DNA from: CAJXZP01 sp049606935
Lineage (GTDB): Bacteria > Bacteroidota > Bacteroidia > Flavobacteriales_G > Salibacteraceae
Reading direction: 5' to 3'
Assembly: GCA_049606935.1 (NCBI GenBank)
Contig: JBMYWA010000006.1
Span: 1 to 53,156, forward strand
DNA: 53,156 nucleotides
In this document: positions 33,707 through 42,769 of the stretch, piece after piece
How positions within the stretch are numbered: position 1 is the stretch's first letter
Layout of the letters: the number at the start of each line of letters is the position of its first letter
The notes under the pieces: generated by a model
What the model was told of the DNA's origin: nothing
Databases searched by the model: none
The model's input: only the letters and a program-made list of their open reading frames with translations
Position numbers and translations under genes: made by a program

Positions 33707-33717
33707 GCTCTAAACTT

Positions 33718-33929
33718 TAGCTTCACTTCTACTTAGATTCCTTAACAATACTATTATTGGTTGCGAATTACAATAATGTTACAAATGAATACCGTTAGAT
33801 TATTTGTGAATCCTACGGAGTTTGGCCCTAACCTACTCATATTGAATGTTCAAAATACCCTACAAAAAAAGAAATGAATTTTCTATTATTTTTTTCATAT
33901 TTCATTGTTTTTAATTCATTAAATAAACA
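33718..33929. other. Spacer between the two tRNA-Asp copies
   Basis: AT-rich, about 210 bases, no gene or repeat seen. It carries the promoter of the second copy at its right end. Confidence 0.5.
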
Positions 33930-33937
33930 TACTTTTG
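33930..33937 (+). promoter_or_regulatory. Candidate -7 box of tRNA-Asp copy 2
   Basis: TACTTTTG, an exact match, 36 bases before the mature tRNA, at the same distance as in copy 1 but in non-duplicated sequence. Confidence 0.5.
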
Positions 33938-33972
33938 GCGCACGAAATCGGAAACGGTTAAAGTAAAATTTT

Positions 33973-34046
33973 GGTTTGGTAGTTCAGTTGGTTAGAATAC
34001 CTGCCTGTCACGCAGGGGGTCGCGAGTTCGAGTCTCGTCCAGACCG
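33973..34046 (+). tRNA. tRNA-Asp (GTC), copy 2
   Basis: Identical to copy 1 over all 74 bases, including anticodon GTC. CCA not encoded. Confidence 0.97.
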
Positions 34047-34056
34047 CTAAATTTAT

Positions 34057-34088
34057 AAAGCTTCACAGAAATGTGAGGCTTTTTTTTT
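34057..34088 (+). terminator. Terminator of tRNA-Asp copy 2
   Basis: Same hairpin as copy 1; the A-to-G change turns one A-U pair into G-U, so the stem is kept. Confidence 0.85.
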
Positions 34089-34287
34089 GCTCTAAACTTC
34101 AAAATACTTCCTACCTCTACCCCAAAAAAAATTCTATTACTTCAGCCTTTATACCTGAACCCTAAAAAAAAATTCGAAATTGAAAACTTTTTTTTGTTTT
34201 GATACCCGTAAAATCACCAACAGGTTTATTAAAATGTATAACCTTAATTTATACCATTAACCATACGAAACAATCTCTTAATTTAAA

Positions 34288-34295
34288 TAAATTTG
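34288..34295 (+). promoter_or_regulatory. Candidate -7 box of the sensor kinase operon
   Basis: TAAATTTG, an exact match, 23 bases before ATG 34318. Confidence 0.5.
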
Positions 34296-34317
34296 ACCGC
34301 ATAAATAAACCATTCAA

Positions 34318-37236
34318 ATGAACTTGTTTTTAAAAAGAACCCTTAGCTCCTTAAAGTTCTCTTTTGCGTTTTGTTTATTCCTTATAAATATTACTCTATG
34401 TTTTTCTCAAAACCCTGTAAAACATTTATTATTTTTCAATTACGGCCTCATAGAAGGTTTACCAAGTCAGGAAACTTATGACATAATGAGTGATTCCAAA
34501 GGCTTTATTTGGATAGCTACCGATAACGGTATTGCTCGTTTCAACGGAACCAAATTTGAAGTGTTTACAACTAACAATGGATTAACTGACAACACCGTTT
34601 TTAGAATAAAGGAAGATCATTTAGGGCGAATTTGGTGTCTTACCTATAATCGTAAAATTTGCTATTTTGAAAACAACGCATTTCACACCTATCCCTTTAA
34701 TGATGTTATTATCACTGAATTTTCTACTTATCATTTAGGCTACACTTTAAACGATATTGAGTTCGATTCGGAAGAAAATTTACACTTGTTAATTGAAGGC
34801 AGAGCCGTTTTAACAATTTCTAAAGAAGGAAGAAAAGAATCATTGAAAGAAGTTAACCCTCATTCACCCATTATTCAAAACAATTCTGAAAAAGACTTAT
34901 TCCGACATGCGCTTAAAAAATCTATTTTAATAAATAAATTTAAAAAATTCACCCACGAGTATAGAAAATCTCCAAATGATCAATTAACTAAAGCCCATTT
35001 AATTAAAATAGATAGTCTATATTTTTTAGGAACAAATACCGGTTTAAAAATTTACCAAAGCAATAATTTCAATCTCCAGGCTTCTTTATTACCAAATAAT
35101 ACCATCACTGGTGTTTGTCATGATTTTGAAGGTGGTTTGTGGTGCTCTTCATTAAAAGAAGGTGTTTTTTATTTTCCAAATACTCAATTAAAAAAAGAAC
35201 CATTTCCTGATAAGGAAACGAAAAAAGTTCTAGCCATTACCGAACAACGAGATAAATTAATCCTTTCTTTTCACGATCAAAACCTAGAGGTTGATTTCAG
35301 TAATAATTCTAAGGTTTTTAAAAATTACCCTAAATTATTAAGTATGGATTTGTTTCCTGACTCGCAATTAAAAAAAGGAATTAAACTTGAAAACTCTGTT
35401 TATTTAAAAAACATGCCTAATACCGTACAAGGTATTGCTCAAATTAATGATACCACTATAATTGAACTTGACCATATTGGGCTATATTATAATTTAAATC
35501 TAGACGCATTTGAGAAAGCATTAACTAACCAAGACTTTCAAGCATCATCAATCTTCACAAGTTTTCATAATGAAACATTTAAATATAGCCAGAACAAAAC
35601 AAAAATTAAGCAATTAGCATATCCCTACAAAAACCTAACATCAATAAACCAAACTAAAACTAAAACTTTTAAAATATTCATTGATAAAAACAATACAATT
35701 TGGTTAGGTACTATTAACGGATTAAAAGAATTAGTTCATAACGAGGAAATTCAAATTACCCGTTCCAAATTTAGCCACCCGTTTACTTTGCTTAGAATTC
35801 AAGATATTAACCAAGCCAATAATGGTGATTTATTCTTTGGTACTAGATCAATGGGTCTTTTTTATTATCATAATGACTCCTTGCATCAAATAAATGATTC
35901 TCAGGGTTTATTGAGTAATAAGGTAAATACCATTGTGTATGATTCCATCTATAATTTATTATTTGTTTCTTCCAATTTAGGCGTTTCTATTTTAAAATAT
36001 TCCATGGATAAATGGGTTGTTTTTAAAACAATTAATAAAAATGACGGACTTTTAAATTCGCAAATAAGTTCATTATACTTAAAATCAGACACATTACTTT
36101 TTACTACTAATAAAGACTTATTTTGGATTCCTGTTACCCATACTTTAGATTTAGCTCCCCCTCCAATAATAGAACTAAAAAACATAATTATTAACCAAAC
36201 AAAATTTACTGCCGCCAATAACATTGTTCTAACTCATGATTCCAATAACTTAGATTTTTCATATTCAGGCCTTTCTTTCAAAACCAGAAATAATATTCGT
36301 TTTAGCTATAGGTTAACTCCACTTCATACAGATTGGAGATCTACAAAATCTACAACAACATCATATAACTCCTTACCATCAGGCAGCTACACTTTTGAGG
36401 TAAAAGCAATAAACATAGAGGGTACGGCAAGCGAAATAAAAAACATGTCGATTACCATAGAGCCCGCTTTTTGGATGACATTATGGTTCAAGGGAATTAT
36501 TGTCTTGATAGTAATTGTTTTGCTAGTATTAATAGCCCATGTAATTATTAAGTATTACCAAAAACAAACGCAAATTCAAAAGAGTATAAATGAATTGCAA
36601 ATAATGTCTTTGCAGGCAAAAATGAACCCCCACTTTATTTTTAACTCCCTTAATTCTATTCAAAATTTCATTTTAAAAAACGAAAAGGAAAAAGCCAATG
36701 ATTACCTACTAGAATTTTCTAAATTGGTACGAATTATTCTTCAAAACTCCAAAAACACCAAAATCACCATTCAAAATGAATTCGATACACTGGCTATATA
36801 TGTAGATTTGGAGGTAAAAAGATTACGTAAGAAATTTGAATACAAAATTGAAATAGACGCCTCTATTGACACCTCCAATGCCTTAATACCCTCTTTATTA
36901 ATTCAGCCCTATGTTGAAAATGCCATTTGGCACGGAAAGGTGTATGAAAATAAAAATGGAATTATTTTGATTCAAGTATCTAAACAAAAGGATTCTCTTT
37001 ATTTTCAAATTTCGGATAATGGAATTGGCGTAGATAATTCTCAAAAACTAAAAGTAAATAAAACAAACCATCACTCCTTGGGTTCAGAAATAGCAAAAAA
37101 AAGGATTCAACTTTTGAGCGAGTTAAACTCTAAACTTTCAGAAATTACCGTTACCAAGCTTGACCCTAAAAACATAAAATTCCCTGGTACAATTGTATCT
37201 TTCAGCATCCCTTACGTATTAAAAAACAAAGCATGA
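34318..37236 (+). CDS. LytS-type histidine kinase with two-component regulator propeller
   Basis: The 972-residue protein has a signal or membrane segment, then a periplasmic propeller of repeats (GLPSQETYDIMSDSKGFIW, GRIWCL, NTIWLGTINGL, GDLFFGTRSMGL), then a Y_Y_Y beta-sandwich, one membrane segment (about 720-745), and a LytS-type kinase core MNPHFIFNSLNSIQ with the phospho-His near residue 771 and an N-box ENAIWHG. It should sense an extracellular signal and phosphorylate the LytTR regulator encoded by the next gene, which overlaps its stop by 4 bases (ATGA). It is not a hybrid kinase, as the receiver is separate. Confidence 0.9.
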   Translation: MNLFLKRTLSSLKFSFAFCLFLINITLCFSQNPVKHLLFFNYGLIEGLPSQETYDIMSDSKGFIWIATDNGIARFNGTKFEVFTTNNGLTDNTVFRIKEDHLGRIWCLTYNRKICYFENNAFHTYPFNDVIITEFSTYHLGYTLNDIEFDSEENLHLLIEGRAVLTISKEGRKESLKEVNPHSPIIQNNSEKDLFRHALKKSILINKFKKFTHEYRKSPNDQLTKAHLIKIDSLYFLGTNTGLKIYQSNNFNLQASLLPNNTITGVCHDFEGGLWCSSLKEGVFYFPNTQLKKEPFPDKETKKVLAITEQRDKLILSFHDQNLEVDFSNNSKVFKNYPKLLSMDLFPDSQLKKGIKLENSVYLKNMPNTVQGIAQINDTTIIELDHIGLYYNLNLDAFEKALTNQDFQASSIFTSFHNETFKYSQNKTKIKQLAYPYKNLTSINQTKTKTFKIFIDKNNTIWLGTINGLKELVHNEEIQITRSKFSHPFTLLRIQDINQANNGDLFFGTRSMGLFYYHNDSLHQINDSQGLLSNKVNTIVYDSIYNLLFVSSNLGVSILKYSMDKWVVFKTINKNDGLLNSQISSLYLKSDTLLFTTNKDLFWIPVTHTLDLAPPPIIELKNIIINQTKFTAANNIVLTHDSNNLDFSYSGLSFKTRNNIRFSYRLTPLHTDWRSTKSTTTSYNSLPSGSYTFEVKAINIEGTASEIKNMSITIEPAFWMTLWFKGIIVLIVIVLLVLIAHVIIKYYQKQTQIQKSINELQIMSLQAKMNPHFIFNSLNSIQNFILKNEKEKANDYLLEFSKLVRIILQNSKNTKITIQNEFDTLAIYVDLEVKRLRKKFEYKIEIDASIDTSNALIPSLLIQPYVENAIWHGKVYENKNGIILIQVSKQKDSLYFQISDNGIGVDNSQKLKVNKTNHHSLGSEIAKKRIQLLSELNSKLSEITVTKLDPKNIKFPGTIVSFSIPYVLKNKA

Positions 37237-37949
37237 AAACAATAAACGTTGCTATTATTGACGATGAAATTGCAGCCGCAGAAAACATTCAAATATTACT
37301 CGACTCCTACTGTAAGTGGGTAAATATTGTTGGAATGGCTCATTCCATTCCTTCCGGATTTCAATTAATTTCCAAATCTAAGCCTGATTTGGTTTTTCTA
37401 GATATTTCAATGCCTCCCGAAGGAACTGGGTTTGATTTACTGGACATGTTTCCTAATAGAGATTTCCATGTAATATTTGTAACAGCTCATGAACAATATG
37501 GGTTGAAGGCTATTAAGAAAAGGGCTTTTGATTACATTTTAAAACCTATTGATTATAAGGAGTTAATTCAATCCATGAGTCAGTTTTCTGACGCATTTAT
37601 ACCTAAGAAATCAAAACATCAAATACTAACCAATCAAATTATAACTCTTCCCACCGAAGATGGAACTCATATAATTAAACAAAAGGACTTAATATTCTGC
37701 AAGGCATCTGGAAGTTATACCGAATTTCATATTATAAACAGGAATCCGATAGTAATCTCTAAACCATTAAAGTTTGCGGAATCAATTTTAGAAATGAACA
37801 CCTTTAAAAGAGTTCACAGGTCATTTATTATTAACCCCAATTTTATTACAAAGATCAACAAGGAGGATGGAGGCAGTGTTTTCTTGAATAGTCATCAAAT
37901 TCCAGTTTCTAAAAAATACTGCGAGGATATTTTAAAATTGGTTAAATAG
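37233..37949 (+). CDS. LytTR-family response regulator
   Basis: The 238-residue protein has a receiver domain (acid pair D10/D11, phospho-acceptor D57 in VFLDISMP, Lys in YILKPID) and a LytTR DNA-binding domain (about 135-236, FKRVHRSFIINPNF and IPVSKKY). It overlaps the kinase gene by 4 bases, so both are translated together. Target genes are unknown; LytTR regulators usually bind paired short motifs upstream of targets. Confidence 0.92.
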   Translation: MKTINVAIIDDEIAAAENIQILLDSYCKWVNIVGMAHSIPSGFQLISKSKPDLVFLDISMPPEGTGFDLLDMFPNRDFHVIFVTAHEQYGLKAIKKRAFDYILKPIDYKELIQSMSQFSDAFIPKKSKHQILTNQIITLPTEDGTHIIKQKDLIFCKASGSYTEFHIINRNPIVISKPLKFAESILEMNTFKRVHRSFIINPNFITKINKEDGGSVFLNSHQIPVSKKYCEDILKLVK

Positions 37950-38043
37950 TATTCTCTCCAAAACTTCACAAAGTGAAATGGCATTTCCACAAAGCCAAAT
38001 AAGCTACTCATACATTTCACAAAAACAAATCATTTTTCAATTG

Positions 38044-38163
38044 TAATTTCGAGAGGTATTAAACAATTCAAAGATGTTTGGGTTAAAGAATACATTTTTA
38101 CCTTCTATACCTCAAAGCTAAATCCTTAAAAAAGCGCTAGGAAACTATCCCTAGCGCTTTTTT
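38044..38163 (+). ncRNA. Candidate small RNA downstream of the LytTR regulator
   Basis: A near-consensus -7 box (TAATTTCG, 38044-38051, one mismatch) stands about 80 bases before a strong terminator. Between them GAGGTAT (38053-38059) pairs with ATACCTC (38107-38113) to close a 47-base loop. This could be an independent RNA of about 105 bases or just the long 3' end of the regulator mRNA. No Rfam family recognised. Confidence 0.25.
38128..38163 (+). terminator. Terminator downstream of the LytTR gene
   Basis: GCGCTAGG pairs with CCTAGCGC around an eight-base loop, A run before and T run after. Confidence 0.88.
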
Positions 38164-38283
38164 CACTAACTTCTTCTTCTTTTCTACTCGTAGGTGTAAC
38201 AAGGGCCTACACCCTTTTATTAAATTATTTTTGTTTGTTAATATATTAAAGCCCTAACAAGAACCTTCTCTTCTATTATACTA

Positions 38284-38291
38284 TACATTTG
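38284..38291 (+). promoter_or_regulatory. Candidate -7 box of hflKC
   Basis: TACATTTG, an exact match, 25 bases before ATG 38317. Confidence 0.5.
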
Positions 38292-38316
38292 AAGTTTCAA
38301 ACAAATCCAATAAAGC

Positions 38317-39303
38317 ATGGCAGAATTTCAATTCGATCCAGAGCAATTTCAAAAAAAATTAGATGGGTTTTTACCCAATGTAAGAAATATTATTGCGTTC
38401 TTACTTTTAATAATAATGGTATTTAGTTCATTTTTTCAAATCGGGCCTGAAGAAGTTGGGGTTATTACTAGATTCGGAAAATACTCTAGAACAGTTGAAC
38501 CAGGGTTAAACTTTAAAATACCTTTCACTGAAACTGTTTATAAAGTACCAGTAGAGAACCAACAAAAACTAGAATTTGGATTTAGAACTACTTCGGCAGA
38601 TGTGCAGTCGGAATACAAAAGGTCGAAAAGAGAAAAAGAGGAATCATTAATGCTTACTGGCGACTTAAATTTAGCCAGTGTAGAATGGGTGGTTCAATAT
38701 CGAATTGATGATGCCTACAATTATTTATTCAAAGTTAGAAACCCGGAATTAACATTACGTGCAATTTCAGAATCTGCTATGAGACAAATTGTAGGAAATA
38801 GAACCGTAAATGAGGTTTTAACCGTTGGTAGAGCTGAAATTGGGGGTAAACTAGAAGAGTTGATTCAGGAAATTTGTAGAGAATACTCTATGGGCGTTAA
38901 AATTGACCAAGTTGTATTGCAAGATGTTAATCCGCCAGAACCAGTAAAAGGAGCTTTTAACGCAGTAAACGAGGCGCAACAAGAAAAGGAAACCCTAATT
39001 AATAAAGCCAAGTCAGAATATAATAAAGTAATTCCTAAAGCCAGTGGACAAGCCGAGGAAACCATTCAAAAGGCCGAAGGTTATGCCACCGAACGTGTAA
39101 ACGTTGCTATGGGAGAAGTAGCTCGATTTAACTCCATTTATACAGAGTATATTAAGGCACCTGAAGTAACAAAAAGAAGAATCTACTTAGAAACCATGTC
39201 GGAAGTAATTCCGCAAATGGGTAACGTAATTATTACCGATCAAAAAGGTAATGTTCTTCCACTTTTACAAATGCAATTGCAAAAAACTCAAAAATCAGAA
39301 TAA
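38317..39303 (+). CDS. hflK: SPFH membrane protease modulator HflK
   Basis: The 328-residue protein has an N-terminal membrane segment (about 24-42), an SPFH/band 7 domain (GVITRFGKYSRTVEPGLNF through LQDVNPPEPV) and a helical coiled tail with repeated Ala/Glu. With HflC it forms a periplasmic cage around the FtsH protease and limits its access to membrane proteins. The hflC start overlaps its stop by one base. Confidence 0.92.
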   Translation: MAEFQFDPEQFQKKLDGFLPNVRNIIAFLLLIIMVFSSFFQIGPEEVGVITRFGKYSRTVEPGLNFKIPFTETVYKVPVENQQKLEFGFRTTSADVQSEYKRSKREKEESLMLTGDLNLASVEWVVQYRIDDAYNYLFKVRNPELTLRAISESAMRQIVGNRTVNEVLTVGRAEIGGKLEELIQEICREYSMGVKIDQVVLQDVNPPEPVKGAFNAVNEAQQEKETLINKAKSEYNKVIPKASGQAEETIQKAEGYATERVNVAMGEVARFNSIYTEYIKAPEVTKRRIYLETMSEVIPQMGNVIITDQKGNVLPLLQMQLQKTQKSE

Positions 39304-40235
39304 TGAAATTAAAAACTACACTATTTGCAATTATTGGGGTGTTATTGGTTTTAATACTAATACAAAGTGCATACATTGTTCAGGAAAAAGAACAAGTAGT
39401 AGTCACTCAATTTGGAGCTCCGGTAGGTTCTCCGGTTTTAGAACCCGGAATTAATTTTAAAATTCCATTTATTCAAAAAGCTAATTTTTTTGAAAAGCGT
39501 TATATGGAATGGGATGGTGAACCCAATCAAATTACAACTAAAGATAAAAAATTCATATTTGTAGATACCTACGCCAGATGGCAAATTACCGATCCGTTAC
39601 AGTTTTTCAAGCGACTAACAAACGAAAGAGGCGCACAATCTAGATTAGACGATATTTTAGATGGCGCTACCAGAAATTTTATTGCTAAAAACAATATTGA
39701 AGAAGCCGTTAGATCTAGTAACAGAACTCCCATTTCTGCAGATAGCTTGTTAAAAGATACCCTGCTACCCATTTCGGTTGGAAGGGAAGCAATTCAAAAA
39801 CAAATTTTAGCAGAGGCAAATATTCAAACTTCAGATTTGGGTATAGTAATATTAGATTTTCGTTTTAAAAGAATTAATTACGTGAAGGAAGTTCAAGACC
39901 AAGTTTTTGAACGTATGAAAAGTGAACGATTTAGAATTGCTGATAAATTCAGATCAGAAGGTCAGGGAGAAGCCTCTAGAATTAATGGTCAAAAAGAACG
40001 CGACTTAAAAGAAATTCAATCTGAAGCCTTTAAACAAGCCGAAGAGATTATGGGTAACGCAGACGGAAAAGCGGCCGCTATCTATGCCTCTGCCTATAAC
40101 AAATCAAATCAAAGTAAATCATTATATGCCTTTTTAAAATCAATGGAAACCTTTGAAAACACCTTCAGCGGTAAAACCAGCGTGGTATTAAATACAGATA
40201 ATGAATTATATAAATATTTAAAGAAAATGGACTAG
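39303..40235 (+). CDS. hflC: SPFH membrane protease modulator HflC
   Basis: The 310-residue partner of HflK: membrane segment at residues 5-24, band 7 domain (VVVTQFGAPVGSPVLEPGINFKIP, RWQITDPLQFF), helical tail (EEIMGNADGKAAAIYASAYN). Translation is coupled to hflK by a one-base overlap (TAATG). Subunit order and sizes match the usual HflKC pair. Confidence 0.93.
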   Translation: MKLKTTLFAIIGVLLVLILIQSAYIVQEKEQVVVTQFGAPVGSPVLEPGINFKIPFIQKANFFEKRYMEWDGEPNQITTKDKKFIFVDTYARWQITDPLQFFKRLTNERGAQSRLDDILDGATRNFIAKNNIEEAVRSSNRTPISADSLLKDTLLPISVGREAIQKQILAEANIQTSDLGIVILDFRFKRINYVKEVQDQVFERMKSERFRIADKFRSEGQGEASRINGQKERDLKEIQSEAFKQAEEIMGNADGKAAAIYASAYNKSNQSKSLYAFLKSMETFENTFSGKTSVVLNTDNELYKYLKKMD

Positions 40236-40256
40236 TTAAGTCCTGTTTTTATTCTT

Positions 40257-41207
40257 ATGAATCCACTAAAAGTTGTTTTTCTTGGAACTCCCGATTTCGC
40301 AGTAGAAAGTTTAAATGCAATTCACAATTCTGAACATTCAGTTGTTGGAGTGGTTACTATGCCTGACAAGAAAATGGGCCGTGGACGAAAACTTCAAGGC
40401 TCAGCTGTAAAAAACTTTGCGGTTGAAAAAGGTTTATTCTTAATGCAACCCGAAAAACTTAAAAACCCGGAATTTATTCAAACATTAGAAAGTTTAGAGG
40501 CAGACATTTTTGTAGTGGTTGCCTTTAGAATGTTACCGGAAGTTGTTTGGAACATGCCAAAACATGGCACTGTGAATGTCCATGGGTCGTTATTACCCCA
40601 ATACCGTGGTGCTGCTCCAATAAATTGGGCTATTATTAACGGAGACAAAGAAACAGGTGTAACGGTTTTTAGATTAAAACACGAAATTGATACTGGAGAT
40701 ATTTTAATGCGTAAATCTGTCGAAATTTCTAAAACAGATAATGCCAGTTCTGTTCATGACAAGTTAATGGTTATTGGGGCCGAAGCTCTTTTAGAATCTT
40801 TAACCATTATTGCAAACGGAAATCCTAACTACCTTCCTCAATTAGAGTCCTCTAACCTTAAACCCGCTCCAAAAATATTTAAGGAAACCTGTAAAATAAA
40901 CTGGAATCAAAATATAGAATCTATTCAAAATTTCATTCGAGGATTGAGTCCCTACCCTGCCGCATGGACATCCATAGCCCATAAAAATGAAGAAAAGGCA
41001 ATGAAAATTTTTGAAACTAACGTTGAACCTGCCGTGGGCGTTTCTCCCGGAGTAATATCAACTGATAATAAATCGTTTTTTAAAATCTCAGGAAATGACG
41101 GTTGGATTATTGTTTTAGAACTCCAGTTATCTGGTAAAAAAAGAATGGGAATTGCTGATTTATTGAGGGGCTACTCCTTTGAAGACAATTGTAAAATAGT
41201 GGATTAA
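40257..41207 (+). CDS. fmt: Methionyl-tRNA formyltransferase
   Basis: The 316-residue enzyme has the formyltransferase core with VHGSLLPQYRGAAPINWAIINGD (the SLLPxYRGAAPINW signature) and the catalytic H/D pair, then a C-terminal OB-like domain (CKINWNQNIESIQNFIRGLSPYPAAW). It formylates initiator Met-tRNA. It begins 21 bases after hflC and may be cotranscribed; def is not adjacent. Confidence 0.95.
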   Translation: MNPLKVVFLGTPDFAVESLNAIHNSEHSVVGVVTMPDKKMGRGRKLQGSAVKNFAVEKGLFLMQPEKLKNPEFIQTLESLEADIFVVVAFRMLPEVVWNMPKHGTVNVHGSLLPQYRGAAPINWAIINGDKETGVTVFRLKHEIDTGDILMRKSVEISKTDNASSVHDKLMVIGAEALLESLTIIANGNPNYLPQLESSNLKPAPKIFKETCKINWNQNIESIQNFIRGLSPYPAAWTSIAHKNEEKAMKIFETNVEPAVGVSPGVISTDNKSFFKISGNDGWIIVLELQLSGKKRMGIADLLRGYSFEDNCKIVD

Positions 41208-41208
41208 A

Positions 41209-41239
41209 TTGTACAAATAAAGAAACACACTTATTTTCG
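41209..41239 (+). promoter_or_regulatory. Promoter of the HMG-CoA lyase gene, leaderless-type
   Basis: TTG (41209-41211), 20 bases, then TATTTTCG (41232-41239, one mismatch to TAnnTTTG). The spacing is the Bacteroidota -33/-7 spacing. The -7 box ends 4 bases before the ATG, so the mRNA would start at or next to the codon. Confidence 0.5.
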
Positions 41240-41243
41240 TAAC

Positions 41244-42095
41244 ATGAAGATTATTGAATGCCCAAGAGATGCTATGCAAGGCTTACATGAGTTCATTGAA
41301 ACTGACCAAAAAGTAGCCTACATTAATCAATTATTACAAGTTGGTTTTGATACGCTAGATATGGGAAGTTTCGTTTCTCCGACTGCAATACCTCAAATGC
41401 GAGATACTGCAGAAGTCATCAAAAACATTGATTTGAGTTCTACCACAACTAAACTATTAACCATTGTTGGTAATGAACGTGGCGCCAAACAAGCTGCAGA
41501 ATTTGATGAAATTAGCTACCTAGGTTTCCCCTTTTCAATTTCTCAAACTTTTCAAAAACGTAATATTAACAGTAGCATTGAAGACTCTTTTCATAGAGCT
41601 GAGGAAATTCTAAATCAATGTGTTATTCATCAAAAAGACCTAGTAGTCTATATTTCAATGGCATTTGGAAACCCCTATAATGACCCATGGGATGCAGACA
41701 TTGTTTTGGAATGGACTCATAAACTTCACAATGAACTAGGAGTAGATATTATTTCATTATCAGATACAATTGGTGTAGCAAAACCAGAGACCATAAACTA
41801 TTTATTCACCTCTCTTATACCAGAATTGCCCAATGTAGAATTAGGCGCCCATCTGCACACTACTCCAACCACTTGGGAAGAAAAAATTCATGCAGCCGTG
41901 CAATCAGGATGTGTAAGGTTTGATGGCGCATTAAAAGGATATGGAGGTTGCCCAATGGCAAAAGATGATTTAACAGGAAACATGCCTACCGAAAATATGG
42001 TGGATTATTTTAATCGTAAAAAAATTGATTTAGGCATTAATCAAAAGGAGTTTAATAAATCTTTGGCAATGACTGCTCAAATTTTTCCTCTTTAG
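41244..42095 (+). CDS. mvaB: Hydroxymethylglutaryl-CoA lyase
   Basis: The 283-residue TIM-barrel enzyme starts IIECPRDAMQG (metal/catalytic Arg-Asp), contains GAHLHTTP (metal His pair) and GGCPMAKDDLTGN with the catalytic Cys near residue 236, the HMG-CoA lyase signature. It splits HMG-CoA to acetoacetate and acetyl-CoA in leucine degradation. Other leucine genes are not in the window. Its stop overlaps the convergent methyltransferase stop by 4 bases. Confidence 0.9.
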   Translation: MKIIECPRDAMQGLHEFIETDQKVAYINQLLQVGFDTLDMGSFVSPTAIPQMRDTAEVIKNIDLSSTTTKLLTIVGNERGAKQAAEFDEISYLGFPFSISQTFQKRNINSSIEDSFHRAEEILNQCVIHQKDLVVYISMAFGNPYNDPWDADIVLEWTHKLHNELGVDIISLSDTIGVAKPETINYLFTSLIPELPNVELGAHLHTTPTTWEEKIHAAVQSGCVRFDGALKGYGGCPMAKDDLTGNMPTENMVDYFNRKKIDLGINQKEFNKSLAMTAQIFPL

Positions 42096-42760
42096 TTTTC
42101 CGCTTCCACTCGGTAAACGGTTCCAGTATTCATTCCTTTATGCATCACTTTTTGAGTCTTTAACTTTAAATGATGTTGTTTAGATCGTCTACAAATAGAA
42201 AAAAGCTCTGCTTCTTCTGGTAAAAAAAGCAACACCTTGGTGTCTCTTAATGTTCGCACCTTTAATTGGTTAAATAACTCATCAAAGTATTCAAAATTAA
42301 CGCCAGCATTTACATTCATTTCTTCCTCAGTAACAGAAGCTAAGGGTTTGTATGGTGGGTTAATGAATATATAATCAAAATGAAAATGAAGATTTTCAAA
42401 TAAATTAGAATACACCGGAATAATATCCCAATTGTTATCTCTAGCCTGAGCCGATAATTCTGTTAAGGCGGCATCATTAATATCAGAAGCCGTAACAATG
42501 GCTCCTTGAGATGCACAATATCCCGAAATCAATCCACTTCCGCAACCTAATTCTAAAACTGTTTTGCCTGATAACGGTAATTCAACCAAGTAATCTAAGA
42601 AAATTGTAGTACTAGAATAAGCTTTTGGAGAAAAAACACCCGGAACCACGTTAACTCGAACTTCCTTATACGCTACCTCTACAGGATTTCGATGTAACCA
42701 ACTGTGGTAGGTATCCACAAATGGTTTAACAACAGATTTTACAATAGTTTTAAAATTCAC
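42092..42760 (-). CDS. Class I SAM-dependent methyltransferase (HemK/PrmC-like)
   Basis: The 222-residue protein has a SAM-binding LELGCGSGLISGYCASQG and a NPPY motif in FDYIFINPPYKPL, as in enzymes that methylate the amide of Gln or Asn or the amino group of adenine or guanine. It is too short and lacks the N-terminal helical domain of PrmC, so it is not release factor methyltransferase itself. The start is a GTG at 42760. The substrate is unknown. It may be in one transcript with the hydroxylase gene 9 bases upstream. Confidence 0.8.
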   Translation of the reverse strand: MNFKTIVKSVVKPFVDTYHSWLHRNPVEVAYKEVRVNVVPGVFSPKAYSSTTIFLDYLVELPLSGKTVLELGCGSGLISGYCASQGAIVTASDINDAALTELSAQARDNNWDIIPVYSNLFENLHFHFDYIFINPPYKPLASVTEEEMNVNAGVNFEYFDELFNQLKVRTLRDTKVLLFLPEEAELFSICRRSKQHHLKLKTQKVMHKGMNTGTVYRVEAEN

Positions 42761-42769
42761 AAAGTGAAA

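Larger units (their letters stand above)
33557..33717 (+). repeat. tRNA-Asp segment, copy 1 of a 161-bp duplication
   Basis: The leader, tRNA and terminator are repeated at 33940-34099 (160 bases). The copies differ by one inserted A after the tRNA and one A-to-G change in the terminator stem. Confidence 0.9.
33940..34099 (+). repeat. tRNA-Asp segment, copy 2 of the duplication
   Basis: Matches 33557-33717 apart from one missing A and one A-to-G change. Upstream sequence differs from copy 1. Confidence 0.9.
37950..38316. other. Intergenic region before hflK
   Basis: About 365 bases. It holds a possible small RNA ending at a strong terminator (38128-38163), an inverted repeat GGTGTA/TACACC after it, and the hflK promoter. 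No protein gene is seen. Confidence 0.5.
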
